A stretch of 18,379 bases of DNA from an uncultured Christensenellaceae bacterium (GCA_910586905.1 CAJUIV010000027.1:1-18379), one strand, 5' to 3'. Positions 1 through 9,300 are shown, counted from the first letter of the stretch. The notes: generated by a model from the sequence alone, not told the origin. Made by a program: numbers and translations.

Positions 1-1014
1 GCTGCCGGCTTTAAAGCTACTCTCTTCGGCGGTAAACACTCCTTTAAAAATGCTAAATTCGCGGGAGCTAATGATCCGTTTAACTCCGGCGGATATATTA
101 TGGGGTTGTTCGGAGTTTTAAATAACGCTAAAATATACGATATAAATATTGACAATTCTTGCAAATACTCGTTTTCTCCTTCGGCAACTGTCAGAATCGG
201 AGGCATTGCGGCACATTCTATCAATACTTACTTGGTCAATTGCTCTTCTTACGCTAATATTACAATGAATAACTCCGCATTAAACACTAACGCTCAAAAT
301 AACGTTAGATACAATATTGGAGGACTTATTGGCGAAGAACGAGGTTCCAGCACCCGTTTCTATCTTTGCTCATATAAGGGAACCATCGAAGCGACAGCTT
401 TCGGCGCTAATGTAACCGAATCGGGAAACGACTGTCATGCTGCAGGAGGTTTTATTGGACTGCCGATAGCAAACGTTACAGCTGACGGTTGCTTTGTAGA
501 CGTTAAATTACTACTTCATCGCGGCGGTATAAACGCTTGCGGCATTGGCGGCGGTTGGTATGCCTCAGACGCTAAAGACGTAATAACTAATACTATTGTT
601 ATAATGGAAATTAAAGAAGACGGCGTTATCGCTTCTCACGATACCTCTATGTTAATAAACAGACCCAGTACAACGGCTCAACCGGTTGCGACTAATGTTT
701 ACTGTACTCTTAAATCCGGAAGTACGCAACTCAAGTACGGAAATTTCTTTTGTAACACGCCAACCACTACGTATACCAATGCGGTTTGCAACTATTCCAC
801 TTCAGACGGAGGAGCGCCGTCGTCTAGTATAACGGTTAACGCAAATCCTAACGAATTGGCAAAAAACAATTCTAACATTATTGCCAAATTTGATTTTTTA
901 CCAAACGGAGTCCCAGTCCCCAAGTTCGCGCCCTTTTCCCCCTCTTTTCCGTTGGGGCGATTTACCTCGCGGGACTTTAGTCCCCGTGAGCTAAATCGCC
1001 CATCGGTCGCCTAA
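1..1014 (+). CDS. Surface/secreted GLUG-like repeat protein, 5'-truncated by window edge
   Basis: The frame is open from base 1, so the gene starts outside the window; the ATG at 100 is internal. The visible 337 residues are rich in Gly, Asn, Ser and Thr. They contain recurring blocks of the type GGxxGx followed by a Cys-containing strand (GGLIGEERG, GGFIGLPIA, GIGGGWYA), as in GLUG-type beta-solenoid repeats of extracellular proteins. No membrane anchor, LPXTG signal or S-layer domain is visible. The last ~30 residues (from about PKFAPF) change character: Pro/Arg/Phe-rich and encoded by GC-rich DNA that includes the palindrome at 955-1001. The natural C-terminus may therefore have been replaced or extended. 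It is convergent with tuf across a shared intergenic region. Adhesin or surface display is an inference from composition only. Confidence 0.6.
   Translation, partial: AAGFKATLFGGKHSFKNAKFAGANDPFNSGGYIMGLFGVLNNAKIYDINIDNSCKYSFSPSATVRIGGIAAHSINTYLVNCSSYANITMNNSALNTNAQNNVRYNIGGLIGEERGSSTRFYLCSYKGTIEATAFGANVTESGNDCHAAGGFIGLPIANVTADGCFVDVKLLLHRGGINACGIGGGWYASDAKDVITNTIVIMEIKEDGVIASHDTSMLINRPSTTAQPVATNVYCTLKSGSTQLKYGNFFCNTPTTTYTNAVCNYSTSDGGAPSSSITVNANPNELAKNNSNIIAKFDFLPNGVPVPKFAPFSPSFPLGRFTSRDFSPRELNRPSVA
955..1001. repeat. GC-rich imperfect palindrome at the 3' end of the surface-protein gene
   Basis: Outer arms GGGCGATTTA (955-964) and TAAATCGCCC (992-1001) are perfect complements. Inner arms CTCGCGGGAC (966-975) and GTCCCCGTGAG (980-990) pair with one wobble and one bulge around a TTTA loop. 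It forms a ~47-nt hairpin inside the coding frame, far more GC-rich than the gene upstream. No T-run follows it directly, so it is not a simple terminator. A REP/MITE-like intergenic element is the likeliest reading; other copies would be needed to prove that. Confidence 0.6.
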
Positions 1015-1035
1015 GCCTTTGGTTAGACTTTTTTT
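1011..1035 (+). terminator. Weak rho-independent terminator of the surface-protein gene
   Basis: CTAAGCC-TTT-GGTTAG forms a short bulged stem that overlaps the TAA stop, followed by AC and seven T. The stem is weak, but the T-run and position fit termination of the + strand gene. Confidence 0.45.
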
Positions 1036-1301
1036 CTTGTCGGCAGACTTTTTTACTTATATCTCTTTTGAACTTGTTTGTTTCTCTTGTGTTGTATTAG
1101 ATATTTATACTCGTTTAAAACCAGATTTGCAAGTATACAATATTGCTGACGGATTTTAATATTCCATTTTCTTGCCGCATATGCTTGTTTATACATATGT
1201 GCATATTTTATTATCTACGTTTTATAACCCTTTTTCTTTTAAGTATTTTATCGGTTGTTTATTATTTAATTGTTTTAACCGTATCAGTATATAGACAGCA
1301 T
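1036..1301. other. AT-rich intergenic region with no gene seen
   Basis: This stretch lies between the convergent surface-protein gene and tuf. It is AT-rich with short open frames that lack ribosome binding sites and resemble no family. I see no RNA gene or convincing promoter. Confidence 0.5.
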
Positions 1302-1335
1302 AAAAAAATGCAGCCGATAATTCGACTGCATTTTT
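1302..1335 (-). terminator. Rho-independent terminator after tuf (can work both ways)
   Basis: AAAAATGCAG (1304-1313) pairs with CTGCATTTTT (1326-1335) around a 12-nt loop. On the - strand the stem ends in seven T, 22 nt beyond the tuf stop codon. The A/T flanks also let it serve the convergent + strand gene. Confidence 0.85.
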
Positions 1336-1357
1336 CAGTTTTAATTCTTTAGCTAAA

Positions 1358-2569
1358 TTACGCGATGATTTTGGATACAACGCCGGAACCAACGGTATGT
1401 CCGCCTTCACGAATAGCGAAACGAAGTCCGTCTTCCATAGCGATAGGAGTAATCAAAGAAACTTTGATGTGCGTATGGTCTCCGGGCATTACCATTTCTA
1501 CGCCGGGGTCAAGTTCGATAGAACCCGTAACGTCGGTCGTACGGAAATAGAATTGAGGACGATATCCCTTGAAGAACGGGCTATGACGTCCGCCTTCTTC
1601 CTTAGTAAGTACGTATACTTGACCTTCGAAATCCTTGTGAGGAGTAACCGATTTGGGTTTAGCAACGACTTGTCCGCGTTCGATTTCTTTACGGTCTACA
1701 CCGCGAAGCAACAAACCGACGTTATCGCCTGCAAACGCTTCGTCAAGAAGTTTACGGAACATTTCAACACCCGTAACAACGGACGTTTTGATTTCGTCTT
1801 TAAGTCCTACGATTTCAACAGGGTCGGAAGGTTTAACGGAACCGCGTTCTACTCTTCCGGTAGCAACCGTTCCGCGTCCGGTAATCGTGAATACGTCTTC
1901 AACGGGCATCAAGAAAGGCTTGTCCGTATCACGCGCGGGCGTGGGGATGTAAGCGTCGACAGCGTCCATCAAATCCAAAATGGGTTTAAAAACGGGGTCT
2001 GCAAGATTGGTGTTACCGCTTGCGGCAGCATCCATTGCTTTTTTAGCGGAACCTTTAACGATAGGAAGGTCGTCGCCGGGGAATTCGTACTTGGAAAGAA
2101 GTTCTCTGACTTCCATTTCTACGAGTTCAAGAAGTTCTTCGTCATCGACAAGGTCGGTTTTGTTCATAAATACTACGATATAGGGAACGCCAACCTGACG
2201 GGCAAGAAGGATATGTTCGCGAGTTTGAGGCATCGGACCGTCAGCTGCTGAAACAACCAAAATCGCGCCGTCCATTTGAGCAGCGCCGGTAATCATGTTT
2301 TTAACATAGTCGGCGTGTCCGGGGCAGTCTACGTGCGCATAGTGGCGTTTATCAGTTTGATATTCTACGTGAGCGGTATTTATCGTTATACCACGAGCTC
2401 TTTCTTCGGGAGCCTTGTCGATTTCGTCATATTTCATGACTTCTGCTTTACCTTGCATAGCCATAACCATCGTGATAGCTGCTGTCAAGGTTGTCTTACC
2501 ATGGTCTACGTGACCAATAGTACCAATATTGACGTGCGGTTTGCTTCTGTCAAATTTTGCTTTTGCCAT
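1358..2569 (-). CDS. tuf: Elongation factor Tu
   Basis: EF-Tu is the GTPase that delivers aminoacyl-tRNA to the ribosomal A site in the cytoplasm. The protein has 403 residues from ATG at 2569 (MAKAKFDRSK), chosen because AGGAGG lies 10 nt upstream; a longer frame from 2605 has no such site. G-domain motifs are GHVDHGKT (19-26), DCPGH with catalytic His84 (81-85), NKTD (136-139) and GSAKKA (173-178). The two beta-barrel domains follow, including the conserved GRGTVATGRVERG at about 231-243. Length and motifs are normal. It is the last gene of the str block, 158 nt after fusA, with its own promoter in that gap and a strong terminator behind. This allows expression above the upstream genes, as expected for the cell's most abundant protein. 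Confidence 0.98.
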   Translation of the reverse strand: MAKAKFDRSKPHVNIGTIGHVDHGKTTLTAAITMVMAMQGKAEVMKYDEIDKAPEERARGITINTAHVEYQTDKRHYAHVDCPGHADYVKNMITGAAQMDGAILVVSAADGPMPQTREHILLARQVGVPYIVVFMNKTDLVDDEELLELVEMEVRELLSKYEFPGDDLPIVKGSAKKAMDAAASGNTNLADPVFKPILDLMDAVDAYIPTPARDTDKPFLMPVEDVFTITGRGTVATGRVERGSVKPSDPVEIVGLKDEIKTSVVTGVEMFRKLLDEAFAGDNVGLLLRGVDRKEIERGQVVAKPKSVTPHKDFEGQVYVLTKEEGGRHSPFFKGYRPQFYFRTTDVTGSIELDPGVEMVMPGDHTHIKVSLITPIAMEDGLRFAIREGGHTVGSGVVSKIIA

Positions 2570-2633
2570 TGTTGTGATTCCTCCTGATTTGATTGTTAAT
2601 GTCAAAACTTTGTTTTTTATTTTGAATAAATTT

Positions 2634-2662
2634 ATTATATCTTATTTTTTCGTTTTGGTCTA
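2634..2662 (-). promoter_or_regulatory. Internal SigA-type promoter of tuf
   Basis: On the - strand TAGACC (2657-2662) is followed by 17 nt and a perfect TATAAT (2634-2639), in an AT-rich 122-bp stretch ahead of the tuf ribosome binding site. The -35 box matches consensus at only 4 of 6 bases, but the -10 and spacing are ideal. The leader to tuf would be about 58 nt. Confidence 0.65.
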
Positions 2663-2727
2663 CACTTTTTAAAAAGTTTTTTTAAATTGTTTAAAGCTTA
2701 ACCTACGACGTAATTACGATACATCCG

Positions 2728-4827
2728 TTACTTGGATGCCGTTTCTTTAGCCATTTTTTCACGAATAGCTTTAGGCACTTCGGCGAAATGGTCAAACTGC
2801 ATTGTGTAGTTACCTCTTCCCTGAGTGCGGCTGCGCAAATCGGTTGCGTATCCGAACATTTCCGCCAAAGGAATAAACGCGTTAACTACTTGTACTCCGT
2901 TACGAAGTTCAATTCCCGATACGTTGCCGCGACGTGAAGAAACGTTGCCCATAACGTCGCCGAGATATTCTTCCGGCATTGTTATTTCAACTTTCATCAT
3001 TGGTTCGAGCAGTACGGGGTCAGCCTTAACGGCGGCGTTTTTAAACGCGAGCGAACCGGCGATTTTAAACGCCATTTCCGAGCTGTCTACCGCGTGGAAA
3101 CTTCCGTCGAATACCGTAACTTTAAAGTCTACCATCTCGTAACCTGCCAAAGGTCCCGTTTTAGAAGCCTCGATAATACCGTTATTGACGGGTTGTATGT
3201 ATTCCTTTGGAATACTCCCGCCGACGGTTGCGTCGACAAATTCGTATCCTTTGCCGGGCTCTTGAGGTTCCATACGGATTTTACAATGTCCGTATTGTCC
3301 CTTACCGCCGGATTGACGGACGTATTTACCTTCCGCTTCAACGGATTTACGGATAGTTTCGCGGTACGATACCTGAGGTTTACCTACGTTTGCTTCTACT
3401 TTAAACTCACGCAGCAATCTGTCTACGATAATCTCCAAGTGCAGTTCGCCCATACCCGCTATAATCGTTTGTCCCGTTTCCTTATCGGTATACGTTTTGA
3501 ACGTCGGGTCTTCTTCCGCAAGTTTTATAAGCGCAAGAGTCATTTTTTCCTGTCCCGCTTTCGTTTTAGGTTCTATTGCAACCTTGATTACGGGTTCGGG
3601 GAAAACCATACTGTCAAGCACGATTTGATTTTTTTCTTCGCACAGCGTGTCGCCTGTCGTCGTATCTTTAAGACCCACCAGCGCAACTATCTCGCCTGCG
3701 TAAGTCTCGTCGATTTCCTCGCGCTGCGCAGCGTGCATTTGAAGCACTTTGGTTATACGCTCACGCTTGCCTTTGGTAGAATTGTAGACGTAACTGCCCG
3801 CTTGCAGTTTACCGCTGTAAACGCGGCAATAAGCAAGTTTGCCTACGAACGGGTCGGCGACGATTTTGAACGCCAAACCGCAGAACGGCTCGTTATCGTC
3901 GGTTTTACGTACGATTTTCTTACTTTCGTCCTTAACGTCAAAACCTACCACGTGGTCGATATCTACGGGACTGGGCAGATAATCGCATACTGCGTCGAGC
4001 AACTTTTGAACGCCCTTGTTTTTGTAAGCCGTTCCGCACAAAACGGGATTAACTTTAAGTTCTATAACCGCTTTACGAAGAGCCTTTTTAATTTCGTCTA
4101 CAGACAAATCGCCTTCGGCGAAAAACTTTTCCATAAGTTCGTCGTCCGTACCAGCGATAAATTCAACAAGTTCGTCGTGCGCCTTGTTAACTTCCGCAAC
4201 CATATCGGCAGGAACTTCAACTTCGTCGATTTTTATACCGGTAGGGTCGTTATAAATATAAGCCTTTTTAGTTATAACGTCGACCAAACCTTTAAACGTT
4301 TCTTCTTTACCGATAGGCAACTGAATAGGCAGCGCGTTGGCTTTCAGTCTTTCGCGCATCATTTTTACAACGTTGTAAAAATTCGCGCCGTTAATATCCA
4401 TCTTGTTTACGAAAGCGATACGCGGAACGTTATACTTCGACGCTTGATGCCATACAGTTTCGCTTTGCGGTTCTACGCCGCCTTTTGCGCAAAATACGGC
4501 TACGGCGCCGTCAAGTACGCGCAGCGAACGTTCTACTTCTACGGTAAAGTCAACGTGTCCCGGAGTATCGATTAGGTTGATACGGTAGTCTACTCTGTCG
4601 TAGTTGTTAATCCAATGTACGGTAGTAGCGGCGCTGGCAATGGTAATGCCGCGTTCCTGCTCCTGCGCCATACTGTCCATTACGGCGGTACCTTCGTGCG
4701 TTTCGCCTATTTTGCGGGTTTTTCCCGAAAAGAATAAAATTCTTTCACTGGTCGTTGTTTTGCCTGCGTCGATGTGCGCCATAATTCCTATATTACGCAC
4801 GTTTTGCAGGGGATAAATTCTAGCCAT
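2728..4827 (-). CDS. fusA: Elongation factor G
   Basis: EF-G is the GTPase that drives tRNA-mRNA translocation and, with RRF, ribosome recycling. It has 699 residues, a normal length for bacterial EF-G. P-loop AHIDAGKT is at 17-24, switch I contains EQERGITI (56-63), DTPGH is at 87-91 and NKMD at 141-144. Domains II-V follow, with the conserved GMGELHLE and GGSIPKEY segments. It starts at ATG 4827, 24 nt after the rpsG stop. Only a weak GAGAG-type ribosome binding site precedes it, so translational coupling to rpsG is likely. It is co-transcribed with rpsL-rpsG. Features of the FusB-like or mitochondrial paralogues are absent; this is the housekeeping copy. Confidence 0.98.
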   Translation of the reverse strand: MARIYPLQNVRNIGIMAHIDAGKTTTSERILFFSGKTRKIGETHEGTAVMDSMAQEQERGITIASAATTVHWINNYDRVDYRINLIDTPGHVDFTVEVERSLRVLDGAVAVFCAKGGVEPQSETVWHQASKYNVPRIAFVNKMDINGANFYNVVKMMRERLKANALPIQLPIGKEETFKGLVDVITKKAYIYNDPTGIKIDEVEVPADMVAEVNKAHDELVEFIAGTDDELMEKFFAEGDLSVDEIKKALRKAVIELKVNPVLCGTAYKNKGVQKLLDAVCDYLPSPVDIDHVVGFDVKDESKKIVRKTDDNEPFCGLAFKIVADPFVGKLAYCRVYSGKLQAGSYVYNSTKGKRERITKVLQMHAAQREEIDETYAGEIVALVGLKDTTTGDTLCEEKNQIVLDSMVFPEPVIKVAIEPKTKAGQEKMTLALIKLAEEDPTFKTYTDKETGQTIIAGMGELHLEIIVDRLLREFKVEANVGKPQVSYRETIRKSVEAEGKYVRQSGGKGQYGHCKIRMEPQEPGKGYEFVDATVGGSIPKEYIQPVNNGIIEASKTGPLAGYEMVDFKVTVFDGSFHAVDSSEMAFKIAGSLAFKNAAVKADPVLLEPMMKVEITMPEEYLGDVMGNVSSRRGNVSGIELRNGVQVVNAFIPLAEMFGYATDLRSRTQGRGNYTMQFDHFAEVPKAIREKMAKETASK

Positions 4828-4851
4828 TGTTCTCTCTCACTCTTTATTAAA

Positions 4852-5322
4852 TTACCATCTGAAATGCGCGAACGCCTTGTTTGCTTCGGCGGAACGATGC
4901 ATTTCCTCTTTTCTCTTGAAAGCGTTACCTTGTTCGTTATACGCGTCCAACAATTCGCCCGCCAAACGAAGATACATATTTCTTTCGTTGCGTTTACGAG
5001 CGAACAATACCAACCATCTTATAGCCAACGTCTGACGTCTTTCCGGACGTACTTCCATAGGTACTTGATAGTTTGCACCGCCTACGCGTCTTGCTTTACA
5101 CTCGAGCATAGGCATGAGATTGTTGATTGCCTTATTGAACACTTCCATAGGTTCCTGCCCCGTTTTGGCTTTGATTTCGTCAAAAGCGCCGTAAACGATT
5201 TCCTGAGCAGTACCTTTTTTACCGTCCAGCATTACTTGGTTGATAACTTTCGTAACAACTTTGCTGCCGTATACCGGATCGGGTAGCACGTCCCTCTTGG
5301 GGACTCCACTTCTTCTTGGCAT
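4852..5322 (-). CDS. rpsG: 30S ribosomal protein S7
   Basis: S7 is the primary 16S rRNA binder that nucleates assembly of the 30S head and contacts the E-site tRNA. It has 156 residues, the standard bacterial length. The N-terminus MPRRSGVPKRDVLPDP and the core YQVPMEVRPERRQTLAIRWL are diagnostic. The start at ATG 5322 has a perfect AAAGGAGG 8 nt upstream. It is separated from rpsL by an unusually long 199-bp structured gap but sits only 24 nt before fusA. In E. coli S7 represses its own str operon by binding the S12-S7 gap; the structures here are candidates for a similar role. Confidence 0.98.
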   Translation of the reverse strand: MPRRSGVPKRDVLPDPVYGSKVVTKVINQVMLDGKKGTAQEIVYGAFDEIKAKTGQEPMEVFNKAINNLMPMLECKARRVGGANYQVPMEVRPERRQTLAIRWLVLFARKRNERNMYLRLAGELLDAYNEQGNAFKRKEEMHRSAEANKAFAHFRW

Positions 5323-5521
5323 GTGTTTTTCCTCCTTTTAGATTTTGTGATTTAATTTTGTTTTTTACCAAATACAGCCAACTCGACGCGGTAAATTCCC
5401 CGCGGAGAAACTTCTGTCTATTTAGCGGACAATGCCGCAGACATACTGCTTACTCGGCGAAAAGTCAAAATTAAAACTTCGACTATTCACCAATTGAACT
5501 GTAAAAGTTTGTCCCTAAAGC
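5323..5521 (-). promoter_or_regulatory. Structured rpsL-rpsG intercistronic region, candidate S7 regulatory site
   Basis: This 199-nt gap holds two hairpins on the - strand. One has CGCGG/CCGCG around an 8-nt loop (5387-5404), with CTC/GAG flanks. The other has GTCT..AGAC enclosing GCGG/CCGC around a 6-nt loop (5416-5442). Neither is followed by a T-run, so they are not terminators. The location matches the S7 feedback site of E. coli; that these hairpins bind S7 is inference. Confidence 0.4.
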
Positions 5522-5896
5522 CTATTTTTTGGGACGTTTCGCGCCGTATTTGGAACGGGCTTGCTTGCGGTTAGCAACTCCCGCGGTATCGAGAGTACCA
5601 CGTATAATGTGATAACGAATACCGGGCAAATCTCTAACGCGTCCGCCGCGAATCAAAACAACGCTGTGCTCTTGAAGGTTATGACCTTCGCCGGGGATAT
5701 AACACGTACCTTCCATACCGTTCGTACGGCGTACGCGCGCAATCTTTCTTAGAGCGGAATTAGGCTTTTTGGGAGAAGTCGTAGTTACGTTTAAGCAAAC
5801 GCCGCGCTTTTGAGGACAGCTATCCAACAACGGAGATTTGCTTTTTTCCGCTTCGCTACGTCTACCCTGTCTAATCAACTGGTTGATTGTTGCCAT
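5522..5896 (-). CDS. rpsL: 30S ribosomal protein S12
   Basis: S12 sits at the decoding centre on the shoulder of the 30S subunit and affects accuracy and streptomycin response. It has 124 residues from ATG 5896 (MATINQLIRQG), preceded by a strong AAAGGAGGT; a TTG further upstream lies ahead of that site and is not the start. Diagnostic segments are CPQKRGVC, TTSPKKPNSALRK (the Lys cluster where streptomycin resistance arises appears wild type), GEGHNLQEHS and RGGRVRDLPG, which carries the Asp that RimO can methylthiolate. It lies 82 nt after the L7Ae-like gene and is the first classical gene of the str operon. Confidence 0.98.
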   Translation of the reverse strand: MATINQLIRQGRRSEAEKSKSPLLDSCPQKRGVCLNVTTTSPKKPNSALRKIARVRRTNGMEGTCYIPGEGHNLQEHSVVLIRGGRVRDLPGIRYHIIRGTLDTAGVANRKQARSKYGAKRPKK

Positions 5897-5978
5897 TTTA
5901 GTACCTCCTTTCAATAGTGAACAGTCGAAACTCTAAAAGAGTATCTTATACAAGCAGCTTACGCCGCGATGTACCAAA

Positions 5979-6233
5979 CTAAATTTTTGCCAAACTTTCT
6001 TTCAATATACCTATCGCTCCGGACGGAACGTCTATACCGAAATGAGAGGCGAACTCTTCCATAGAACCGCAAATCGAATATTTAACTTCGTTTTGTTTCG
6101 CGATTTCTATCAGAGAGTGTATATACGCTTGCTCGGCATTCGCCGCGATTTTGATTTCCGCTATATTATCGTTTTTCAATTCGCGCACTATCTGCCTTTT
6201 GCCGATTACAACTTTTAAACTATCGTTAGCCAT
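5979..6233 (-). CDS. L7Ae/YbxF-like K-turn RNA-binding ribosomal protein
   Basis: It is an 84-residue L7Ae/L30e-fold protein, recognised by length, the pattern VIGKRQIVRELKNDNI, the alternating hydrophobic C-terminal half, and its position between rpoC and rpsL, where B. subtilis carries ybxF. Family members bind kink-turn RNA. The start at ATG 6233 has only a weak GGTG upstream, and the best promoter (6249-6277) implies a leader of about 10 nt. It is the first gene after the rpoC hairpin and probably heads the str transcript. Sequence identity to B. subtilis YbxF looks low, so family assignment rests partly on synteny. Confidence 0.85.
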   Translation of the reverse strand: MANDSLKVVIGKRQIVRELKNDNIAEIKIAANAEQAYIHSLIEIAKQNEVKYSICGSMEEFASHFGIDVPSGAIGILKESLAKI

Positions 6234-6248
6234 AAAACACCAATGTAT

Positions 6249-6277
6249 ATTTTAACAAAATAACAATAAGCAGTCAA
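6249..6277 (-). promoter_or_regulatory. SigA-type promoter of the L7Ae-rpsL-rpsG-fusA block
   Basis: On the - strand TTGACT (6272-6277) is followed by 17 nt and TAAAAT (6249-6254), five of six consensus matches in each box. The -35 box lies in the downstream arm of the rpoC hairpin. The predicted start is near 6242, about 9 nt before the ATG. Confidence 0.7.
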
Positions 6278-6311
6278 GCGTTTAAGCCTGACTGCTTATC
6301 AAATTGTTATT
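6259..6311 (-). terminator. Hairpin terminator/attenuator between rpoC and the str genes
   Basis: ATAAGCAGTCA (6266-6276) pairs perfectly with TGACTGCTTAT (6289-6299). Flanking AATAACAAT and ATTGTTATT can extend the structure. On the - strand the 11-bp stem is followed by TGTTATTTTGTT, a moderate U-tract. It lies about 30 nt after the rpoC stop. The tract is imperfect, so partial read-through is plausible. Confidence 0.7.
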
Positions 6312-6328
6312 ATTGCCGAACAACAAAA

Positions 6329-9300
6329 CTATTCTTGCGGTTCATCGTCGTTTATAATCTCTGGAACCTCGGTTTTCGGGACAAGTTCCAATTCTCTGTA
6401 ACGGTTCAGTCCCGTACCCGCGGATATCATCTTACCTATGATTACGTTTTCCTTAAGCCCGTAAAGCGGGTCGCACTTATTCTTGATTGCGGCTTCAGTC
6501 AAAACTCTCGAAGTTTCTTGGAACGAAGCGGCCGACAAGAAACTATCCGTAGCCAAACTTGCTTTCGTAATCCCGAGAAGTATCCTCTTCGCCGTCGCGG
6601 GTACTCCGTCGTTTTCGAGCGCTTTGTTATTTTCTTCTTCGAACTTAAAGATATCCACAACTTCGCCCGGAAGCATATCCGTCGTTCCGGCGTCCTCGAT
6701 ACGAACTTTGCGAAGCATCTGACGAACTATAACTTCTACGTGCTTATCGTTGATTTCTACGCCGTTAGTACGGTAAGTCGCTTGAACTTCCTTTACCAAA
6801 TATTCTTCGACGGCGCGAAGTCCTTTAGTTGAAAGCAAATCCTGAGGATAAATAGAACCTTCCGTAAGAGGCGTTCCGCTTTCGACCTTATCGCCTTCGT
6901 GAACTTTGATACGAGAAGTATATGGAATAGCGTAGTCGGTCGATTTACCCTGAGCGTCCGTAACGCGTACGATTTTTTTGTCTTGATTGGTAGGAATACT
7001 TACCGTTCCGTTAACCTCGCACACCACCGCGCATCCTTTGGGTTTACGCGCTTCAAACAATTCCTCGACGCGGGGCAAACCTTGCGTAATATCGTCGGAC
7101 GTTGCAACGCCGCCGGTGTGGAAAGTACGCATTGTAAGCTGAGTTCCCGGTTCGCCTATCGACTGAGCGGCTATAACGCCTACCGCTTCGCCGAGGTTTA
7201 CGGGCTTACCCGTAGCCATATTCGAGCCGTAGCATTTACAGCAAACGCCGTGTTCGCTGCGGCAAGTAAGAACAGTTCTCATATACAGCTTACTTATACC
7301 GGCTTTAACTATTTCTTTTGCCAAATCGTCGTTAATCATAGTATCTCCGCGGCAAATGATTTCGCCGGTTTGCGGATTAACAACGTCGTCTATAACGTAT
7401 TTACCTACAATACGGTCTTCGAACTTCTCGATAATTTCGTCCTTACCCGAACCGCGGAAAGACTCTATCCACATACCTTGCGGACGGCTTCCTGCCGAAC
7501 AATCCTCTTCGCGGACTATAACGTTTTGAGCTACGTCTACCAAACGACGGGTTAAGTATCCCGAGTCTGCGGTTTTCAATGCCGTATCGGCAAGACCTTT
7601 ACGTCCGCCGTGCGAAGAAATAAAGTATTCGAGAACAGACAAACCTTCGCGGAAACAAGCTTTAACGGGCAATTCGATTGTACGTCCGGACGGGTCGCTC
7701 ATCAGTCCGCGCATTCCGCAAAGCTGACGGATTTGGTTCATGCTGCCGCGGGCGCCGGAATCTGCCATCATCCAAATGGGGTTATCTTCTTCCATAACGT
7801 TTTTAACCAACGTCTCCACTTTGGCAGCGGCGTCTTTCCAAACGTCGATAACCGATTTGTAGCGTTCGTTTTCGGTAAGGAAGCCTTCGTTATAACTTTC
7901 TTCGATTTCAATAACTTTTTGTTCCGAATCTGCGAGAATCGTCTTTTTCTCGGCGGGAATATTCATATCGAATACGCTCGTTGTAAGTCCGCTTACCGTA
8001 CTGTATTTATATCCGAGAGCTTTTACGTTATCGAGCATCGTAGCCGTAGGCGTAGTACCGCGCAATTTGAAACACTTTTCTACGATTTGAGAAAGCTGCT
8101 TTTTACCGACCAAATACTTTTTGGGATTGCCGATTACGTCTTTGGTCAATTCCATTTTAATACCCAAAGTACGTCTTTCAATCGCTTTTTGCGCAAGAAT
8201 TTCGGGGTCAGTAATATACTTATCGTCGGTTTCGGCGGAACTGTCCGCGTAATCGTAGTAAATCGCCTGACAGAAAATCAACCGTCCCACAGTCGTCCAA
8301 ATTTTACGTCCGTCGTCAAGTTGAATATTCACAACCGTTTGGAGAGTAATATCGCGGGCAACGTACGCCTCGTACGCTTCGTCAAAACTGCTGTAGTAAT
8401 GTCCCTTGCGCAAAATTGCGAGTTCGTCTTCGGTCAAATTACGTTCCTTACGGGTAACGTCGTACAACTCGATAAGCTTTTGCGTTTCTTCAACGTCGCA
8501 GCGTACGGTCGTAAGATAGTAACATCCCAAAACCATATCCTGCGTAGGGGAAATTACGGGTTTGCCGTCGGAAAGCTTTAAAATATTATTGGCGGCAAGC
8601 ATCAAATATCTGGCTTCCGTTTGCGCCTCGATAGAAAGAGGTACGTGAACGGCCATTTGGTCGCCGTCGAAGTCGGCGTTGAAAGCCGTACATGCCAGCG
8701 GGTGAAGTTTGATGGCTCTGCCCTCGATAAGTACGGGTTCGAAAGCTTGAATGGACAGTCTGTGCAACGTGGGCGCGCGGTTGAGCATTACGGGATGGTC
8801 CTTTATTACGCCTTCCAAAATGTCCCAAACTTTAGCGTCCGCGCGTTCAACGCGTTTTTTAGCCGACTTAACGTTGTGGCATTGTCCGTTTTCAACCAGT
8901 TTTTTCATCACGAACGGTTTAAACAATTCCAAAGCCATTTCCTTGGGAATGCCGCATTGATGAAGTTTAAGTTCGGGTCCTACCACTATAACGGAACGTC
9001 CCGAATAGTCTACGCGCTTACCGAGCAGGTTTTGACGGAAACGTCCCTGCTTACCGCGAAGCAATCCCGAAAGAGATTTAAGTTCGCGGTTACCGGCGCC
9101 AGTTTGCGGACGTTTGCTGCGGCTGTTGTCGAGCAAACTGTCTACGGCGTCTTGAAGCATACGCTTTTCGTTATTTATAAGAATTTCCGGCGCGTTGATT
9201 TCTATAAGCCTTTTTAAACGGTTATTACGATTTATAACTCTACGATACAAATCGTTAAGGTCGCTGGTCGCGTATCTTCCGCCGTCGAGAGGAACCATAG

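Noticed and set aside
1180..1208. ATATGC..GCATAT inverted repeat
   Set aside because: Short and AT-only in an AT-rich spacer; expected by chance.
1143..1352. 69-codon hydrophobic open frame between the surface gene and tuf
   Set aside because: AT-rich chance frame with no ribosome binding site; it runs through the tuf terminator.
1397..2251. 284-codon + strand open frame within tuf
   Set aside because: Antisense shadow of EF-Tu.
3094..4575. 493-codon open frame on the + strand
   Set aside because: It lies wholly antisense to fusA, whose motifs are complete; it is a shadow of biased codon use.
7610..8581. Long + strand open frame within rpoC
   Set aside because: Antisense to conserved RpoC sequence, no ribosome binding site, no recognisable domain.
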